A DNA stretch of 64,000 nt from Rotaria macrura (lineage: Eukaryota; Rotifera; Eurotatoria; Philodinida; Philodinidae), in contig OENT01000252.1 of NCBI GenBank assembly GCA_900239685.1, forward strand, positions 1 through 64,000. Reading direction: 5' to 3'. Made by a program: the position numbers and the translations under genes. The notes under the pieces are model-generated. The model saw only the letters and a program-made list of their open reading frames with translations, searched no databases and was not told where the DNA came from. Numbering within the stretch: the stretch's first letter is position 1; each line of letters starts with the position of its first letter. Below, piece by piece: positions 38,001 through 52,310 of this stretch.

Positions 38001-41000
38001 CGAAAAAATTACAATCTAGAAGAAATTTGAGCATGAAAAGATAGTTGTCGCATGCCAATCAACCAAATTGATCTTTGGCATACAAATAACATATGAGAGC
38101 AAACTGAATGGATTATGTCAGTAAATATTTTCAGTGAACAGAAACATTTCTCGTACACTTCACTAATTAAAAATTTTCACAATCTTGATTAGTTTTTTTT
38201 GAGCTAAATTTATTGTATAATTTTGATAAACTTCCCAATATGCAATACATCCCGCTTTCAAGATAAGGATATAACGGTGGTAATGAATCCTCGATTCATC
38301 CTCATTGTTGTATACCTATGTACCACTCACAGTTTAAATGTTCATCGAATGAAAGAAGAAGTTACTCTTTGTAGTGACTGTTCTTTTTCTTATTTAGTTT
38401 TCTTGATGTTCGTCCATTAGAATCAGAAGTCAATAAAAACGTAACAACCCATGAATATCATTTATTTCTTGATAACATGTTTTACATGTACACAAAAATT
38501 ACTCAATATTTACGACTTATATTCGAATCAAATACTGATATAATTACAGAAATATTCAATAGTGAAAATTTAATTCAACTCATTTCATTACTGGCTTATT
38601 TACCTGAAAATAATTATGATAGATCTGAACATTTTTGGCAAACAAAAATTAATCTTGCTCATTTAGTTATTCATATTTTACTTCAACATTGTTCTTCATT
38701 ACATCAATTAATAAATCATACTATTGTTCAATGTGCATCAGAACTTTTCAGTAAATTTGTTCTATTAAGAATTTTTTTGTTCAACAAAAAGAAAACAAAA
38801 ATTATATATTTTTCTTTCTTGTCGTATTTTTTACAGGTATTCTTAGATTACCATTACAAACGATGGTTCATGGTTCGGTCAGTGTTGCTATATCTATAAT
38901 ACTTCAGCTATTAGCATTATCAATAGCACAATGCACAATTGATCAGGACAAAGAAATATGGAAGAATTTCTTTGACCTCTCATCGGATAAAAATGGAATC
39001 ATAGTTTTTACTCAATTATTATCAATTTATGAAAATCGACTTAATACAGAATCGAACGATACATTAAAATTGACTGTGTCAAATATGATTAAATCATTAT
39101 TGAATATTAGTTTGACTGCTAAACAAGAAGCTATTGAAAGTAAGAATAGCAATAACTGAATTTCATTTTTAAAAATTTACTTATGCATTTATTTATAGAA
39201 GGATTTATTGAATCTCAAATAGATCATTTGAAACGTATTCAAACAAAATTAACACTTTTTTCACTTCAATCGGATAAATGTGTTAGCAAAGTAAGTGACG
39301 TTTTATTGTGAGCGATTGATTTATGATCGAGATATTTGTATTGATTTCATTCAATATATAAGGATGATGTATTAATTGATGAATGTGTGCAAGTATTATC
39401 TATACTTAACAATTTATCGTACGATTATTGTTCTGCTAAAGTAAGTTTCATAATTTAATAAAGTAAAATGATTTATTTATGTTTCGATTTTATTTAGGAT
39501 ATTCTTTGCTCCAGTGGTTTAATTCCATTTCTTCATCAACTATGGTGTTGGGCTATTGTCGATGTTCAATTACTTAATGTTCTTCTTCTTTTACTTACAA
39601 CATTGACTGCAAAACATCGAAAAGGTTAGTTATATTTCTCTCTTTATGTGAGAATAAAAAAAAAAGTTCTCATTCTTTGAATTCATAATACATCAGAAGA
39701 AAACCCTGACGCGACTAGTAGAATTTTGAATCAGTTCATTTCACTGAGTCTTATCGATCGAGCAACGATCCTGTTGAGTTGGATCTACTATTCATTTTAA
39801 TCTATTTTAGTCGAATTCAGAACATTTTCTTTTTATGATCTTCTGCTTTCTAATTGAACTCATTAACTGAAGATATCCATACTCAAGATCTATCATAAAC
39901 AGAAAAAACATCGATTTTTAATGTAAAAATTTCTTCCGAGATAGATTTAATCATCCATAGAATATCTTGAAGAGTGCCCGGTCATAATGAATATTGTATG
40001 TTCAAAGTTTTTGAAATCCATTCGATTCTTTGAAGTATATACATAGGAAGCGATATTCGTTTTTTTCTTTTAATAATTCAATATCTTGACGAATAATATC
40101 TTTCATGATATCATATTAATAGTAAAAGATATTGATAGATACAACACTTGTCAAAAAAATTCTTTATTGTTTATTTCTGGTTAGACATAGCTAAAAGCAA
40201 GTTGATAGTTCTGAACAACGATCACAACTTAATTTCAAAACACTCATATATCGCACGTTTTCATACATTTACGTGTCTCATAGAAATTTTCTTATTGATC
40301 AACCATGAAATCGATCTTTGATTATACATTTTTAAAGTTCTCTATTTACACTTATGTATTCATATTCATGTATAGGTTGCGTCAGTGTCTGCAGTACAGT
40401 TCTTCCATCAGCAAATGCACTTGTTATTCAAACACCTGATCATCAGCGTCCATTAGCTAATTTACTTTCCTACGTTCTTCGGCTAATAACAAAGGCATCA
40501 TTATCATCCGTAGCTAATACAAATAATTCTTCTGGCAAAAATCAGACAATTGATATGGCGTTCGATGTCATACAGAACTGTGCACTTGAAATTGAAGGAC
40601 GAAGTATTGTGTATAAATCAAATTTTTTTCAAATATTTATTGATCATTTTGAACGTGTATCTCGTGATATGAATCGATATGATAGACGTTTTCTTGATGT
40701 TATTCTTAATGTATCATTTTTCACTGATGGACAAACAAGTTTACTTAAAAGTTCTGGTAAACATACGGATTTCAATTGTATGTAACATTGTTGAATCTTG
40801 GAAATCTGTCATTTAGAAATGTTTGCCATTCTTATTCGTGTTGCTCAACCATCATCATCTGCTGTCTTACAACGGCACGCTCTTCTCATTCTTAGAAATT
40901 TAGCATTTTCTTCTACTCACAAGTCGAGAATCGTAGCTGAAGGTAAGTGTTGTCCAAGAAAAATTTAACAATGAGATACACTTTTCTACAAATGAATGAA

Positions 41001-41457
41001 CAGCAAATAACGAGTTTCTATTTAAATTTCGATGTAATTTAACATCCGTAACTTTGATTTTCTATGGATTACATTTCATTCGATAAGCACGCTTCACCAT
41101 CGGATGCCTCTTGCTGATTCTTGTTTTCATTATACATTACATTTAATTTTAGCAAAATATATTCCGACAATAATGTCACATGTTCTGTCAAAATCGTCGG
41201 ATACAGCTTACATCGGACTAACGGCTTTGTGGGCGTTGATCGTCGATGCTCAAAAAGTAAAGTTTTATTGTTATTCGTTTTTTCTTATTATAATTTTCAT
41301 TTATCATCGTCACGTTTTTCTCAAGGGCAAAGTAGCCGTTCGAAGCAGCAATGTATTACCGGCTTTGTTCGATATCAAAACTCAACAGCGGAATAAAGAA
41401 AATCTTTTATGTTATCATGCCGTATCGAATGTAATTCAGCTATTAACAGAAGATTAA
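26045..41457 (+). CDS. RTTN: rotatin, centriole/ciliary basal body protein
   Basis: Armadillo-like centriole elongation protein, 2117 residues (human 2226). The N-terminus (LISKLGHPVEEIRLRALENL ... LLEWFNFPSPP) and the C-terminal ALWALIVDAQK segment are rotatin hallmarks; between them are helical repeats with a Ser-rich linker near 26610-26820. Exons: 26045-26284, 26360-26534, 26604-26828, 27172-27370, 27417-27534, 27594-27741, 28944-29055, 29114-29321, 29382-29531, 29605-29823, 29878-29981, 30656-30785, 30858-31010, 31063-31179, 31248-31387, 31915-32080, 32139-32339, 32614-32734, 32802-32955, 33022-33222, 33281-33499, 35422-35631, 35691-35879, 35926-35989, 36627-36773, 36832-37062, 37115-37180, 37253-37503, 38398-38750, 38837-39139, 39199-39290, 39363-39440, 39498-39624, 40376-40756, 40817-40942, 41153-41256, 41326-41457. 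Frame is kept through all 37. The ATG at 26045 is the first in frame. Long introns (27742-28943, 29982-30655, 31388-31914, 33500-35421, 35990-36626, 37504-38397, 39625-40375) hold no gene; one carries a purine-rich repeat. Confidence 0.9.
34390..34915. repeat. decayed foldback-like repeat with GGAAAATGTCGAA units
   Basis: The left part (about 34400-34545) is purine-rich with repeated GAAAA(C/T)GTCGAA-like units. The right part (34768-34905) is pyrimidine-rich with TTCGACATTTTCC and TTCGGCATTTTCC, the reverse complement of the same unit. The two halves are thus imperfect inverted repeats around a spacer of about 220 bases, inside the intron 33500-35421 of RTTN. The unit resembles GGAAAATGTCCGCA in the element at 41745-42506. 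Confidence 0.55.
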
Positions 41458-44400
41458 ATCTTTTTGTGTTCCTACGTGTAATTGTTGTAGTTAACTAATG
41501 AAAATTTTGATAGATGAATCATTTTTATGTTTAGAAGCAGAATAAAAAAAAGATGAAATCAAACTGTATTTTAATTTTGCTAAGTCTTCTAGGAGAAGAC
41601 ATTACTATCAGTAATTTGTGCCAACCATTGACTGATATTAAAACAATCTATTTGTTAAAAAGAATGTACTTATTGCAAATTTTATGCACTTCATACATCA
41701 CAACAGTAGATATAGTTGCTGTAATGATTATGCGTCTTCTTTATTGCGGACACTTTTTCTTAATTGGAGGAAAAAAATGTCCGCAATGTAGACACAGGGG
41801 GGGGGGGCGAGACAAAAATAGTCGCAGAATGGAAAATGTCCGCAACGCAGAATCAGGGTTGGAGAAAAGAACGTGTCAGGATTATGGAAACAAACGAAAT
41901 TGAAATTTTAACATGATTCATGAAGATAGCTCTATTAAACAGTATCAATTGTTTCAAACTAGTCTAATCTTTTTCGTCACATGTCATTTAGAATGGATGA
42001 TCCAGATCATTTTATAAGCCTGTATTCTATCTGTGGGCTTGGATAAGATATGTCCAGGAATCAGAAGAATCTATTATGGTTCGCGTTCAGCAAGAAGACT
42101 CTCAACAACGAACAACACGCCCTAGAAGAGTCAAATCAGTGAGAAATGATAACATATTAATTCAAGCCAAAAAAAGAATATTTAAATGGTTTCTTGCATC
42201 TCAGTGGTTATCAAAAGAGATTGTGACCAACTTTTTATCGATGCATCAAGTTATTTGATACCACTGACAAAGATGATCTTGATTATGATCCTACCAAAAG
42301 TTAGATGTTCAAATATTTATCATAACTGGTTTTCCTGTAGTTTTTTTCATCTAATAGATCTCGTCTTGTTTCCCTAATGCGGACACTTTCTTCTCTCCCC
42401 TCCCTGATTCTGCTTTGCGGACATTTTCCATTCTGCGACTATTTTTCTCTCCCCCTGTTTCTACATTGCGGAAATTTTTTCTTAATTGGAAGAAAAATAT
42501 GTCTGCAAACAAGCTGTAGCCAATAATTAGATTTATTGTTCAAACAAAGACATGTGTATCAAATTAACTACTCTCACATATAGAAGACAATTCATAATAT
42601 CGAGGCACTACGAATTTGTAGTTTCAGAAACTTTAATATTCAATCATTCGTTTTAATATAAAATATTAAAATAGATCTTGCTTCATCCTTACGAATCAAG
42701 CAATTTTAAGTGTATTTAGTTTCATATGATCATCGCATCGGCCAGTGGGCAATATTATATTACAGAAAATAAGTCACACTGGAGCCTACGTAGATATAGT
42801 TAGATCGTAATGAGTTTGAAAGATGAAATATAAACTCAAACAAATATCAAATCAGTCAAGATCTTTTCTTTCCCCTTCATCTACATGTTGTTTTTAATCT
42901 CTTGTATCGAAAAGAACATGATTGTTATTCAAAATTTCTATCAATTATATGTGATTATTTGTCTTTCAAGGTTGAACACGGAAAATATGGTGATCAGACA
43001 GATCGATTAATGAAGATCAGTATTGAAATTGTACTTGTATTAAAGAGCTATGAGGAGAACTATGATGAATATTGTATTTATTGCTGCATGGAATTTTTCT
43101 ATCAGACAAACAGCTCTACTGAATTTGGTACAGTTTTTTATCGCATGCATTACTAGTCCTAAGGATAATTTCAAGATGAAAAAATCGTTATTTGAATATC
43201 ATGGATGTCGAACTGTTAAAATCGTACTGGATAGTGCCACAAACAACCTCATAGTAATTAATTTAAAATGTCCAGGAAGTAATATGAGAAAATGTTAATA
43301 GATTGTTTGATCACAAAGCAATTTGATCAACGGTCGTGATTAAACTTTCCTCAGTGTCCTCATTTTATAATTACATCGGTGTTCTAAAGTCCTACTGGAC
43401 CCATACCTGTATTTTTTCCTGTTTTGAACTATATATAAGTTCTCATATTCATATTATACAGCTACTGAAGACTAGAGATTAGAGAAGAAGATTCATCTGA
43501 AACAACAAATGTTAAAATTGTATTACACACAAAACTGTCAAGTGGGTCCACTTAGACGACACGAAACTGAGGAAGGATTAAGGGTATCAGCGTTTCCGTA
43601 CCCAAGGAATGAGAGGGCACCTCGAACTGTGCTCTTGATGATTATTTCAATGCAGTGACATTGCTGTGTATTGTTTCTGATGCGCTTATGTAATGTGTGA
43701 CCTGTTGCTGTGGATGGAATTTAAAAGAAGTAGAACTCCTGGTCATGATACGTTGGCCAATATCTCTTTGAGAAATCATGATTATAATGAAAGATGGTTT
43801 TGTTTAAAAACAGAATATTTAGTTCTATTTTGAAAGAAAGATATGCATCCTTCTTGTATTGACTAAAGCCATAAACGAGTGTAACGATCTTCTTTAGTTA
43901 TCTTTGCAGACATGCGTGTGATTTTTTCTGGTAATGTTCAGAGCATGTTCGATAAATATGTTTGCATGCAGATTACGGATATGGGAGTACTGTACTTGTA
44001 TAAAAGTGACATGGCTGCACAAGAGTAAAGCGTACGAACACTATTATCTATTTAACATGAAATTCTAATTTCTGTCTGACATTATCAAATTATGTTAGCA
44101 ATATGAAATGAAACGACATCATTGCGTGTATTAGACTAATAGTATGAGAGAGTGAATAGAAGAGAATCTTCAGTTCTCTCGCTCTGTATCTCATACGTAG
44201 ATAGGTTTTTTTTAAAATTTACTCATTGATATCGAAAAATGTCAAGTTGATTTGTTGAATCATATATCAAAACAAAGAAGAGGGATTTACAATAAAATAA
44301 ACTCAAACATTGTTTTAAATTCGTTCAAAACTAAATTACAAATATCAGGCACAATGAAAAGATTTTCTTCATTTTTCTCGTCTTCTTTGTACGTCGCTAT

Positions 44401-45250
44401 GTGTCATGCTGTGGATGAAGAAATTTGTACGTAAAAGTGCCTGAGTATTGTATGAAAGTGTCTCGTCAGAAATGCGCTCTGAAACAACTTGCGCAATCTT
44501 CTTCGGACAGACATCACAATTTCATGTTTTTGAGAAAGACTCATTCTACACCATCTCTATATATTCAATAACATGTACGTTTTCATAACATTCCTATCTT
44601 AGTTAGAGAGAATTTTTTCATTTACAAAAAATGGATAAAAGTTCGAAACTAGCTATACTATATGAAGATATCTTTTTTAAAAAAGAAACAATAAGAACTT
44701 AATGTGTCATATGAACATGTTCGATCGCTCATGTGTGAAAATCATGAAAATAGTTAGATGTTAGTAGAGAAATTGTCAAATGATCAAAACAAAAACATTT
44801 GAATTATAGATTAAATCATACGGATTCGTATTTCACTAAGATCACATCAATGATCGTCCTTTGAAGTCTTCATATTTACTTTTTTTCATCATGAACATTA
44901 ATAGTTAATCATTCACACGTGAAAAGCGAAAACATTAAGTGCTGACAATTTTATTACAAAAGTGAGGAAACCAGGAAAAGCAAAGGATTTACAATGACGG
45001 AGAAAAGTGTTTTTTTTTCATGGTTACTCGTTGAAAAAGGTATATGTGATTTCGTTTGTACAACAGTGAAAAAACTGGAAATAAAGTACATCGAGTAATT
45101 CTTGTTTAATGACTAAACGAACTTGACGAAAAATACACACAGCAACAAAAATAATATACGTATGTATACATATATGTCACATATTAGTATCCCACATTCA
45201 ACTACACAGTGAAATTTGAACGAACATAAAAAAGACCATTCAGTTACGAT
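41458..45250. other. convergent intergenic region between RTTN and SCAPER
   Basis: Nearly 3.8 kb lies between the two stop codons. It contains the foldback element at 41745-42506 and otherwise AT-rich sequence with short chance frames of 60-84 codons (42902-43156, 43050-43298, 44252-44434). A less AT-rich patch around 43545-43650 is not explained. The 3' UTRs of both genes should lie at the edges. Confidence 0.6.
41745..42506. mobile_element. foldback element with hairpin ends and TGCGGACA subrepeats
   Basis: The arms at about 41745-41880 and 42376-42506 are inverted copies of each other over more than 100 bases (shared, for example, ATAGTCGCAGAATGGAAAA against its reverse complement near 42440). 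Each outer end is also a hairpin by itself: left TGCGGACA ... TGTCCGCA around a TTAATTGG loop, right the same with three or four changes. The arms repeat TGCGGACATTTTCC several times and contain a G run (41808-41817). The 500-base centre has no transposase. A frame at 41553-41903 with a CxxC comes from the repeat and is not a gene. Confidence 0.75.
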
Positions 45251-48200
45251 TCAATCTGATTGATCATCCTTTGCATGGGATTCATTTTCGCGTTTTTTAT
45301 CATCTTGTTTCTTGTCAATGATCGATTCATGAAGTTCAATTTGATTCGTTACGGTTTTTGATTTTAATTGATAGTATTTCAAAGCATTTTCCCATTCATC
45401 ACGTGGAAATCGCATGTGAAAAGCAAAAACATCTGAAATAAAACGAACGTAACATTTGTAATCATATTCTTGATGTTAACTTACTATCATCTTCGTTAGC
45501 CACTGTTGTTTCATTTATTTTTGCCTATCCATTGACAAGAGAAGAAAATAACTTGAGTGAACAAAGGCAAAACTCACTTGAATGTAATTTTCAATCAGAT
45601 CAAGTGACATTTCCGATTGAAGAATGGCTCGTGTTGTCTCACAATCGAATGAACAAGAAATCAACGTTGGAAAAAGTATATCCATATATTTCGATTCGAC
45701 AAAATAACGAAATGGTAAACAAGATAATTGTTGCAATATAGTAGGCCGATTACCAAAAGCCAAACGGCACTAAAAGCATATTGGTTTTTCTTTGTTTTCT
45801 GATCAAATACTTATTTCTATCAACGTGTCAAACACTTTTTATTGCACTTACTTGATTATCTTGATTTAAAACACAATAATAACCAATAAGAAGAATAATT
45901 TGACGTAGTAGATTATCATGAGTTATTGTCGATTGATGATTGCAATAAACAAGAATATAATTGGTAACATGTCGTAGTTGAAGTGATATCGTGTCTTCAC
46001 CGAGAGTAGTCTAAGAAAAATCGATATGAATTTAGTTTAATAAAAAGGATATTTCGAAAAGAAAAAAAAGAAAAATTTGTCTCACTTGGAATGCATCAAG
46101 ATCAAGTACCGCAAATGTATTCAGTAATATCATCGAATTAATTACAATAACAAATGTTTTTTCATGTATAGTAATTGTACTATTGTTGTCAGGATTCGTT
46201 TGATTATTACTATTATTATCAGTTTCATGAATAAGAATACCATAGAGTAATGAGAGTATTTCACAAAAATTTGTTGATTTCATTATATTTAAGACTTGAG
46301 CTGGATCATTTGTAGATTTTTTTGATGTTTGACTAAATGGTAATTGACATAGTCTAATAATAGGATAGTATTACATGATTATTATGTACAAGAGTATAAC
46401 AGAGAGAAAAAATACTTTGGTTTTGAAAAATGCACCATTTGTTGCACAAGATTAAGTAAATGAAGAATCATATCGGGTAGACGTGATTTCGTTGTATTCA
46501 CAATAGCTCGAGCTGTACGAAAAAACGATGCTATTCGATCGAGAACACCAACATTAGCCACATAACTTATAGAACAAGAATACGAAAATTAAGGATGAAA
46601 ATTTTCTCTTCAGAAAACATTTATTTACCTGATAAAATCAGTCAAACGACTTATTATCAATTTATCCTCATTAGTTTCATTTTCATGTTTTCGAATGTCT
46701 CGTACCAATGAATTATATATCGTCAGAAGATGGGCAAGTAATTCAGCTAGATTGGACACTAGATCGATTTGAGCGAATTTTTCACTTTCACTGTGATCAA
46801 TATTGGGTGTTGTTAAGTCGTCTATTTTCAGACCCTAAATCATACGACGTATAAATTAGAGAAAAACATAGATCGTGCATCGAGAACAACAAACGACTCG
46901 GAATGAACTGATTTTCTATTCGTATGTCTTTACGGATATTATAAACCATAATCTAATGTCATCTGAATATTATAGAAGATTTTTGTATATGCCCATCATA
47001 CTACTTGTTAAAAGACTTAAATTATTGGATAATAGTTAGTTCGTAAGTTTATTAGAGAAAGATTCTTGATCAAAACTATCTATGTGTTGCTTAGTTGTAT
47101 TTCGGGATGCATATAGTAAATTTCTAATGTGAATAGGAATAATCTTTTTTTTTGCAGATCTTCGACACTACCTTACATAGAAGCATTACTCCATAATAGA
47201 ACAGAAGATGTTTTTTCTATTGGATAAGTCAAATATGATATGATTGAAAATCTGATTGTTCAGATTCACATTTTCACCGATTTCGAAAACTTTGTAAACA
47301 ATAATGATTTCACTCAAACACCTAAAGTCTTATGAACGAATCATATTTTCAAAATTTTCATTGGTATTGATACTTGACAATATCATGATAATTATGATCC
47401 TCCTCCTATTTTTCTAATCAGAGTCTTTGATTACAATAGTCTGAATCTTGAGCACAACTTTTTTTCATACTGAACAAAACTAAATAATCTATCCAATTAT
47501 TCATCACTTACTGTTAAATGCCGAACCAAACTTTCCACGAGTGTTAAAATTTTACCACTGTTCAATATGTACAGAGCATTCTCGAGATTATTATTTGTTG
47601 CTGCTCGATAAACGGATATAGTCAATGCTATGAGACTAAAATTCATTGAATAGATAAATATCAAATTCTAGAATGAATCATACCTTTCTGGTGCAAGAGC
47701 CGGTTTATTGGATTCTGCACGCAAGTCAATCATTCTAGTCAATGTTGTGTAACCACTAAGACTGTAAAAAACTCGCTGTTCAAGTGGTGAATCCTAAAGA
47801 ATCAATAGCATGAATTCGATGAATCTACTTGTCATCGTATGTATAACCTTTTCATAACCGTGTGTATCGAAAATCTTGACGAATTCCGTAAGGATACGTT
47901 GACATGTTAGATAATTCGTTGTATTCAACGGTTCTTTTCTTGCTGTTGTGTTTAATGATTTTTCTAATTCATTTAAAAATCGTTGAATACTAAATAGAAA
48001 GCAAAAACACATAACAACATTGCAATGTCTCAAAATGAATATAAATATACAATATATTTAGTTACCGGGCTTTATGGTTTGATGTTAGGAAAGGTCGTTG
48101 AGAATTCTCAGCTTCATATGCAACCGAACTAGAAAAAAAAAGAAGAAGAAGAAGAAATCAAACCGCAACAGATTGGATTAGTATTCTTATTTTATTGATC

Positions 48201-51200
48201 GTACCGTTGATTCATGCGAAGTCGTAATTTTTTTGCTCGTTTCTTCATAGTATGTTTTCGTTCTCGATTATAAGCCATTTCTTGTCGTACAATGTCGTCA
48301 TTGGTCACAATGGTTATACATTCAATATTGAATGTATCCTACAACAATAACACATGTTGACTTACGAAAACGTGAACATATCGACAATATACAATATCTT
48401 CTTGTTTTAGATGTTTTTTTGTTCCATTATCATTCTTTTGATTGAATCGTTCGATCAACAATTGATTATGACGTGCACCACGTAAATGTGTTTGTAAATG
48501 AAGATCAGAAGCTAACTAGAAACATTTTTTTAAATTAACCCCTATGTAAATATGTTTATGGAACATAGAAAATAGCAATCGAAACCAACCAAAATATTGC
48601 ATAGAGTACAACACTTTCGAGTGGCTATTAGATCTTCTGATGCAGGAATACTAGTTGTCGATGTTGTTGTTTTACTATCGTGAGATGTAGGTGATGGATG
48701 ATGATGATCTTCGGCACTTGGACCACGTAATGCACTCATCTCCATAGCTTTTCGACGAATTTCTTCAATTTGTAAGATATGTCGTCGAGCACTTTCTTCT
48801 TGCTATAGACAACAAAAACGAGTCTGATATCAATTTTCATCCAATACGAAAATAACGAACTTTTAATGTCAATTTCTTCTTTAATTCAACAGTTGATGCT
48901 TTGAGATAAGCGACATGTTCCGCTCGTTTCCGTTGAAAACTCCTTAAATCGAAAACCAAAAAAAAATTAAGCTATGAAATCTTCTGATGATTTTCAATGC
49001 AATAATAATTTGTTTCATAATTGCTAGAAAAATCTATTCTTGTATCAATGCAATGGAAGATAATTAAATAGTTTTCAATCTTGTCAAATCTTAATTTTAT
49101 ATTAGAAAATTTACATGCACTTATTCTATTGATAAAATGTCTATCATCCATCGAATTTCACTTCGATTTTACAAGAACACTTTTCATTATGACCAATGAC
49201 GATGAACAAAAATTTGTGTTAGATGCTGAAAAAATACATTGATCAATTTTTGCTATTGTAATAGTTGGGTTGGACCTTATTCTTTACTTAGCATATGACT
49301 ACGTTCTCTAAAATTATCATGCCTCTGAAAATTGATTTCTGTGAACCCCATGATCACAGCTTATTCGTTTCTGTTCTGTATTAATAAACTTTACTTAGAA
49401 AAGTTATGGTCCTCAGATACAATTCATATTGTCTATATTTTTCCTATTCAGTCAGCTGAATACTATTCATTCTCAACCGATATTTGATAGAGTAGACATC
49501 TAATTCCATCATAATTATTCTCAAAGGAAGAGAGAAAAAAATGATACACGACCATGACCGAATGAAAATGTTCATAACTCTATGTAAAAAGTATTTACAC
49601 ATTTTCATTATAGGCTTTTTATTTTGAAAACTGATACATAAAATTAGGTCATGATTTATTGATTGCAGATAGAACTAATTTTTTTCTCCACACTTGTAGA
49701 TTTTAATAGAACAATACAATAATAATCCACCGATTGTCATCGTAGTTCTTTCTATTCTTATAGTATTATCGCAGCAGAATTTCATTTTTTGATCAATACT
49801 ACAAAGCATGTATTTGTTCGAACAAGTTTGTAAAATTCCCGTCGAATGACCAACACTACAGCTGAACACAATATAGGCATGCGTCTATGTATGTCTATGG
49901 TTCAAACTTCTGAACGTTACATGTTCTGAACACCACATAAGCATATGAGCGTACTTTTGCTTAGCAATCGCTGCTGTTTGCTTTTGTTTACGTTTTTCAA
50001 TTAAATGTTGTTCAATCATTCGTTCTTTCGTCTTCCATTTTTCTTGCATTTCATTCAAACGTATTTGCCGCATGGCTTCTAATTCTTTTCGACGATTTTC
50101 TGCTGCCAATTCACGTTGTTTATGTTCATCATGTTTTTTTACACGTTCTTCTTCAAGATACTGTTTAAATTGTTCTTCTTTTTGATATCGCTCTTTTAAT
50201 GTTTGTCGGCGATTTTCTTGTTGTAACAAATTAATAAAAGCTATTTCTTGACCTTTTAAATCTTCATCACCAGCTTTCTTAGCTTTCAAAAATAATAAAT
50301 ATTGACGTTTTTCTTCTGCCCGTTGCATTTTCATTTCAATCGTTGTTTTACGTGCTTTGATCAATTCCTCTTTCCATTGACGAACTTCATTTACCTGTAC
50401 ACAAGAAAATTTCATCGGATAAATTAACATGATGAAGTTTTCCGTATGTCTTACTCGATGAGTTAATTCCCGCATTTTTCTCGCTTTTTCATCTCGTAAA
50501 GTTTGACGCCGTGTAAATGCACGTTCTAAATAAATACGATGAATAACAGAGTAGATTTTTTATTTCGAAAATACCTTGACGCTCAGCAGCTTCGCGAAGT
50601 GTTTCATTTAATGGTCTAAATAATGCGAAAATTATTCGATTCATATTTTACAATTTGATATTTATGATATGTCAAAAAATACCGAATTCGTGAAGGTGAC
50701 GATAATTTTTCATGTATACGAAGATGTTTTATTCGAGGTTTTCCATCAGGTTCAGAATCATTATCATCACGTGATAAATCATTTGAACTCAAATCTTTTT
50801 CGTCGCATTCATCTTGTAATGACATAAAATAACTTGAAGTTTTCGTTGTCTATAGACAAACAATGAGAGAGACAAAAAGAAAACCCGTTGATCTATTTGA
50901 ATTTTTAAATGATTTGAATTTTAATTACCGATAATTCACTTTCTTCTAATTCTGATCCATCATCACCACCTAACAATAGATCATCATCGCTAACATTATT
51001 TAATTGATGTTCAAGATCTTCTTGTTCAGCCATCAAAGAAGCGATCGTTCGTTCTTGTTCTGCTTCTAATGCTTCAGTCAAGGATTCTTCTTGATCAAAT
51101 GCATCAAATATTTGCTATCAAAAACGAACAAAAAAGAAATCGTTTCCAACAATGAACTGTAATCAGAACTGACTCGATCCATAAAATCTATCATTCCATG

Positions 51201-52310
51201 ATGATTTCTTAAGAGAAGTTCTTCATCATCATCTTCAGATGTAAAATTTTGTTGATTACGACGATATTGTGATGTTGCTGATAATTGATGATGATATCGA
51301 TGGTGCCGATTTGTATTGATTGATTCGTCACGAATATCTTTTTCATCATCAGCATCACCGGCTGTTTCTTCAGTTAAAATTCGTTTTGATTGCGGTAAAA
51401 ACAATTGATTTGTACTTGCAATTAATGTTGTTGATGAATCATTGGTTAATGTTGTCGATGAAAATAATGATGGTAATGAATGTAAACTTGAACTATCTGT
51501 TGATTTACGATATTTGATAAATTTTTGTCGTTTAAATTTGTTTGAATCAATTGAATACTGTTGAACAATTTTATTTACATATAAATTTATATCACTGTTA
51601 TGTAAACGTTTTTGTCGACGTGGTAAATCATCGGAAAAAAATATTTCACCTATTCGAAATATAGCAAAAAACAATCAATCGATATGTAATGATGAATTAT
51701 TATAAGGAAATTACCATTACATATTGATTGAGAATGTTCAAATGGTCTGAAGAAAAAAGAATTAGAAATAATGTTAGCTCATTTGAAATCAACTGTGAAT
51801 TTTAGTTTGTTAAAACTGAGAAAAGGAATCAGGCGAAAAAGCAGCTATGAAAGCATGAATCGAACGAATAACCTGAAAAGTAATGTTTCTGTTTCAAACT
51901 GTAGTGTGATTAATGATTTACTAAGATAGTCTCTGTAAACATTTAAATTTTAGAAAAACAAAGTCATCTATTCTTATGTCAATATTCTTCACCTTCGCTT
52001 TTCATCGACAACATTATCAAGATTTTTTAGATGTTGAAAATTTTTCATAAGTAATTCGAAATCTGCACAATATTGACCAAGTAATTCTATAACTTCCTAA
52101 ATTTGAATAAATATTGCCGATATAAAACAATGTAAAACAAATAGAACTGTTATTACTTGACATTCGGCCGAATTTCGATCGGATTCACATGTTTCATAGA
52201 TTTGTTCAATAGATCGTTTTAAATTATCAATTAAAAACATCCAATAACGTGAATGAAAATTTGATGATATTGAATCACATTGTTCAGATTCAACATGATG
52301 ATGAGGATCC
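45251..52310 (-). CDS. SCAPER: S-phase cyclin A-associated protein in the ER (5' end unresolved)
   Basis: Large ER-associated cyclin A-binding protein. The earliest recognised exon has HSRYWMFLIDNLKRSIEQIY, the SCAPER N-terminal domain. After low-complexity and acidic parts come HEKLSSPSRI, a long charged coiled coil (49955-50525), and a C2H2 zinc finger split by an intron (CTLCNIL + LASDLHLQTHLRGARH). Then follow helical repeats and the conserved end FPRDEWENALKYYQLK. Exons, approximate at some edges, in reading order: 52310-52157, 52096-51993, about 51873-51830, 51746-51715, 51649-51174, 51114-50929, 50849-50683, 50615-50575, 50525-50455, 50394-49955, 48942-48861, 48802-48590, 48515-48393, 48338-48206, 48128-48066, 47989-47848, 47793-47684, 47635-47512, 46834-46629, 46565-46416, 46353-46086, 46010-45852, 45769-45578, 45524-45485, 45432-45251. 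The initiating exon was not found, and the exon near 51850 has no convincing donor. Introns 48943-49954 and 46835-47511 hold no gene. Confidence 0.85.

Noticed and set aside
41553-41903. Plus-strand frame of 116 codons with a CPQC motif
   Set aside because: The Cys motif is produced by the foldback repeat sequence (TGTCCGCAATGTAG), and no similarity or splice context supports a protein.
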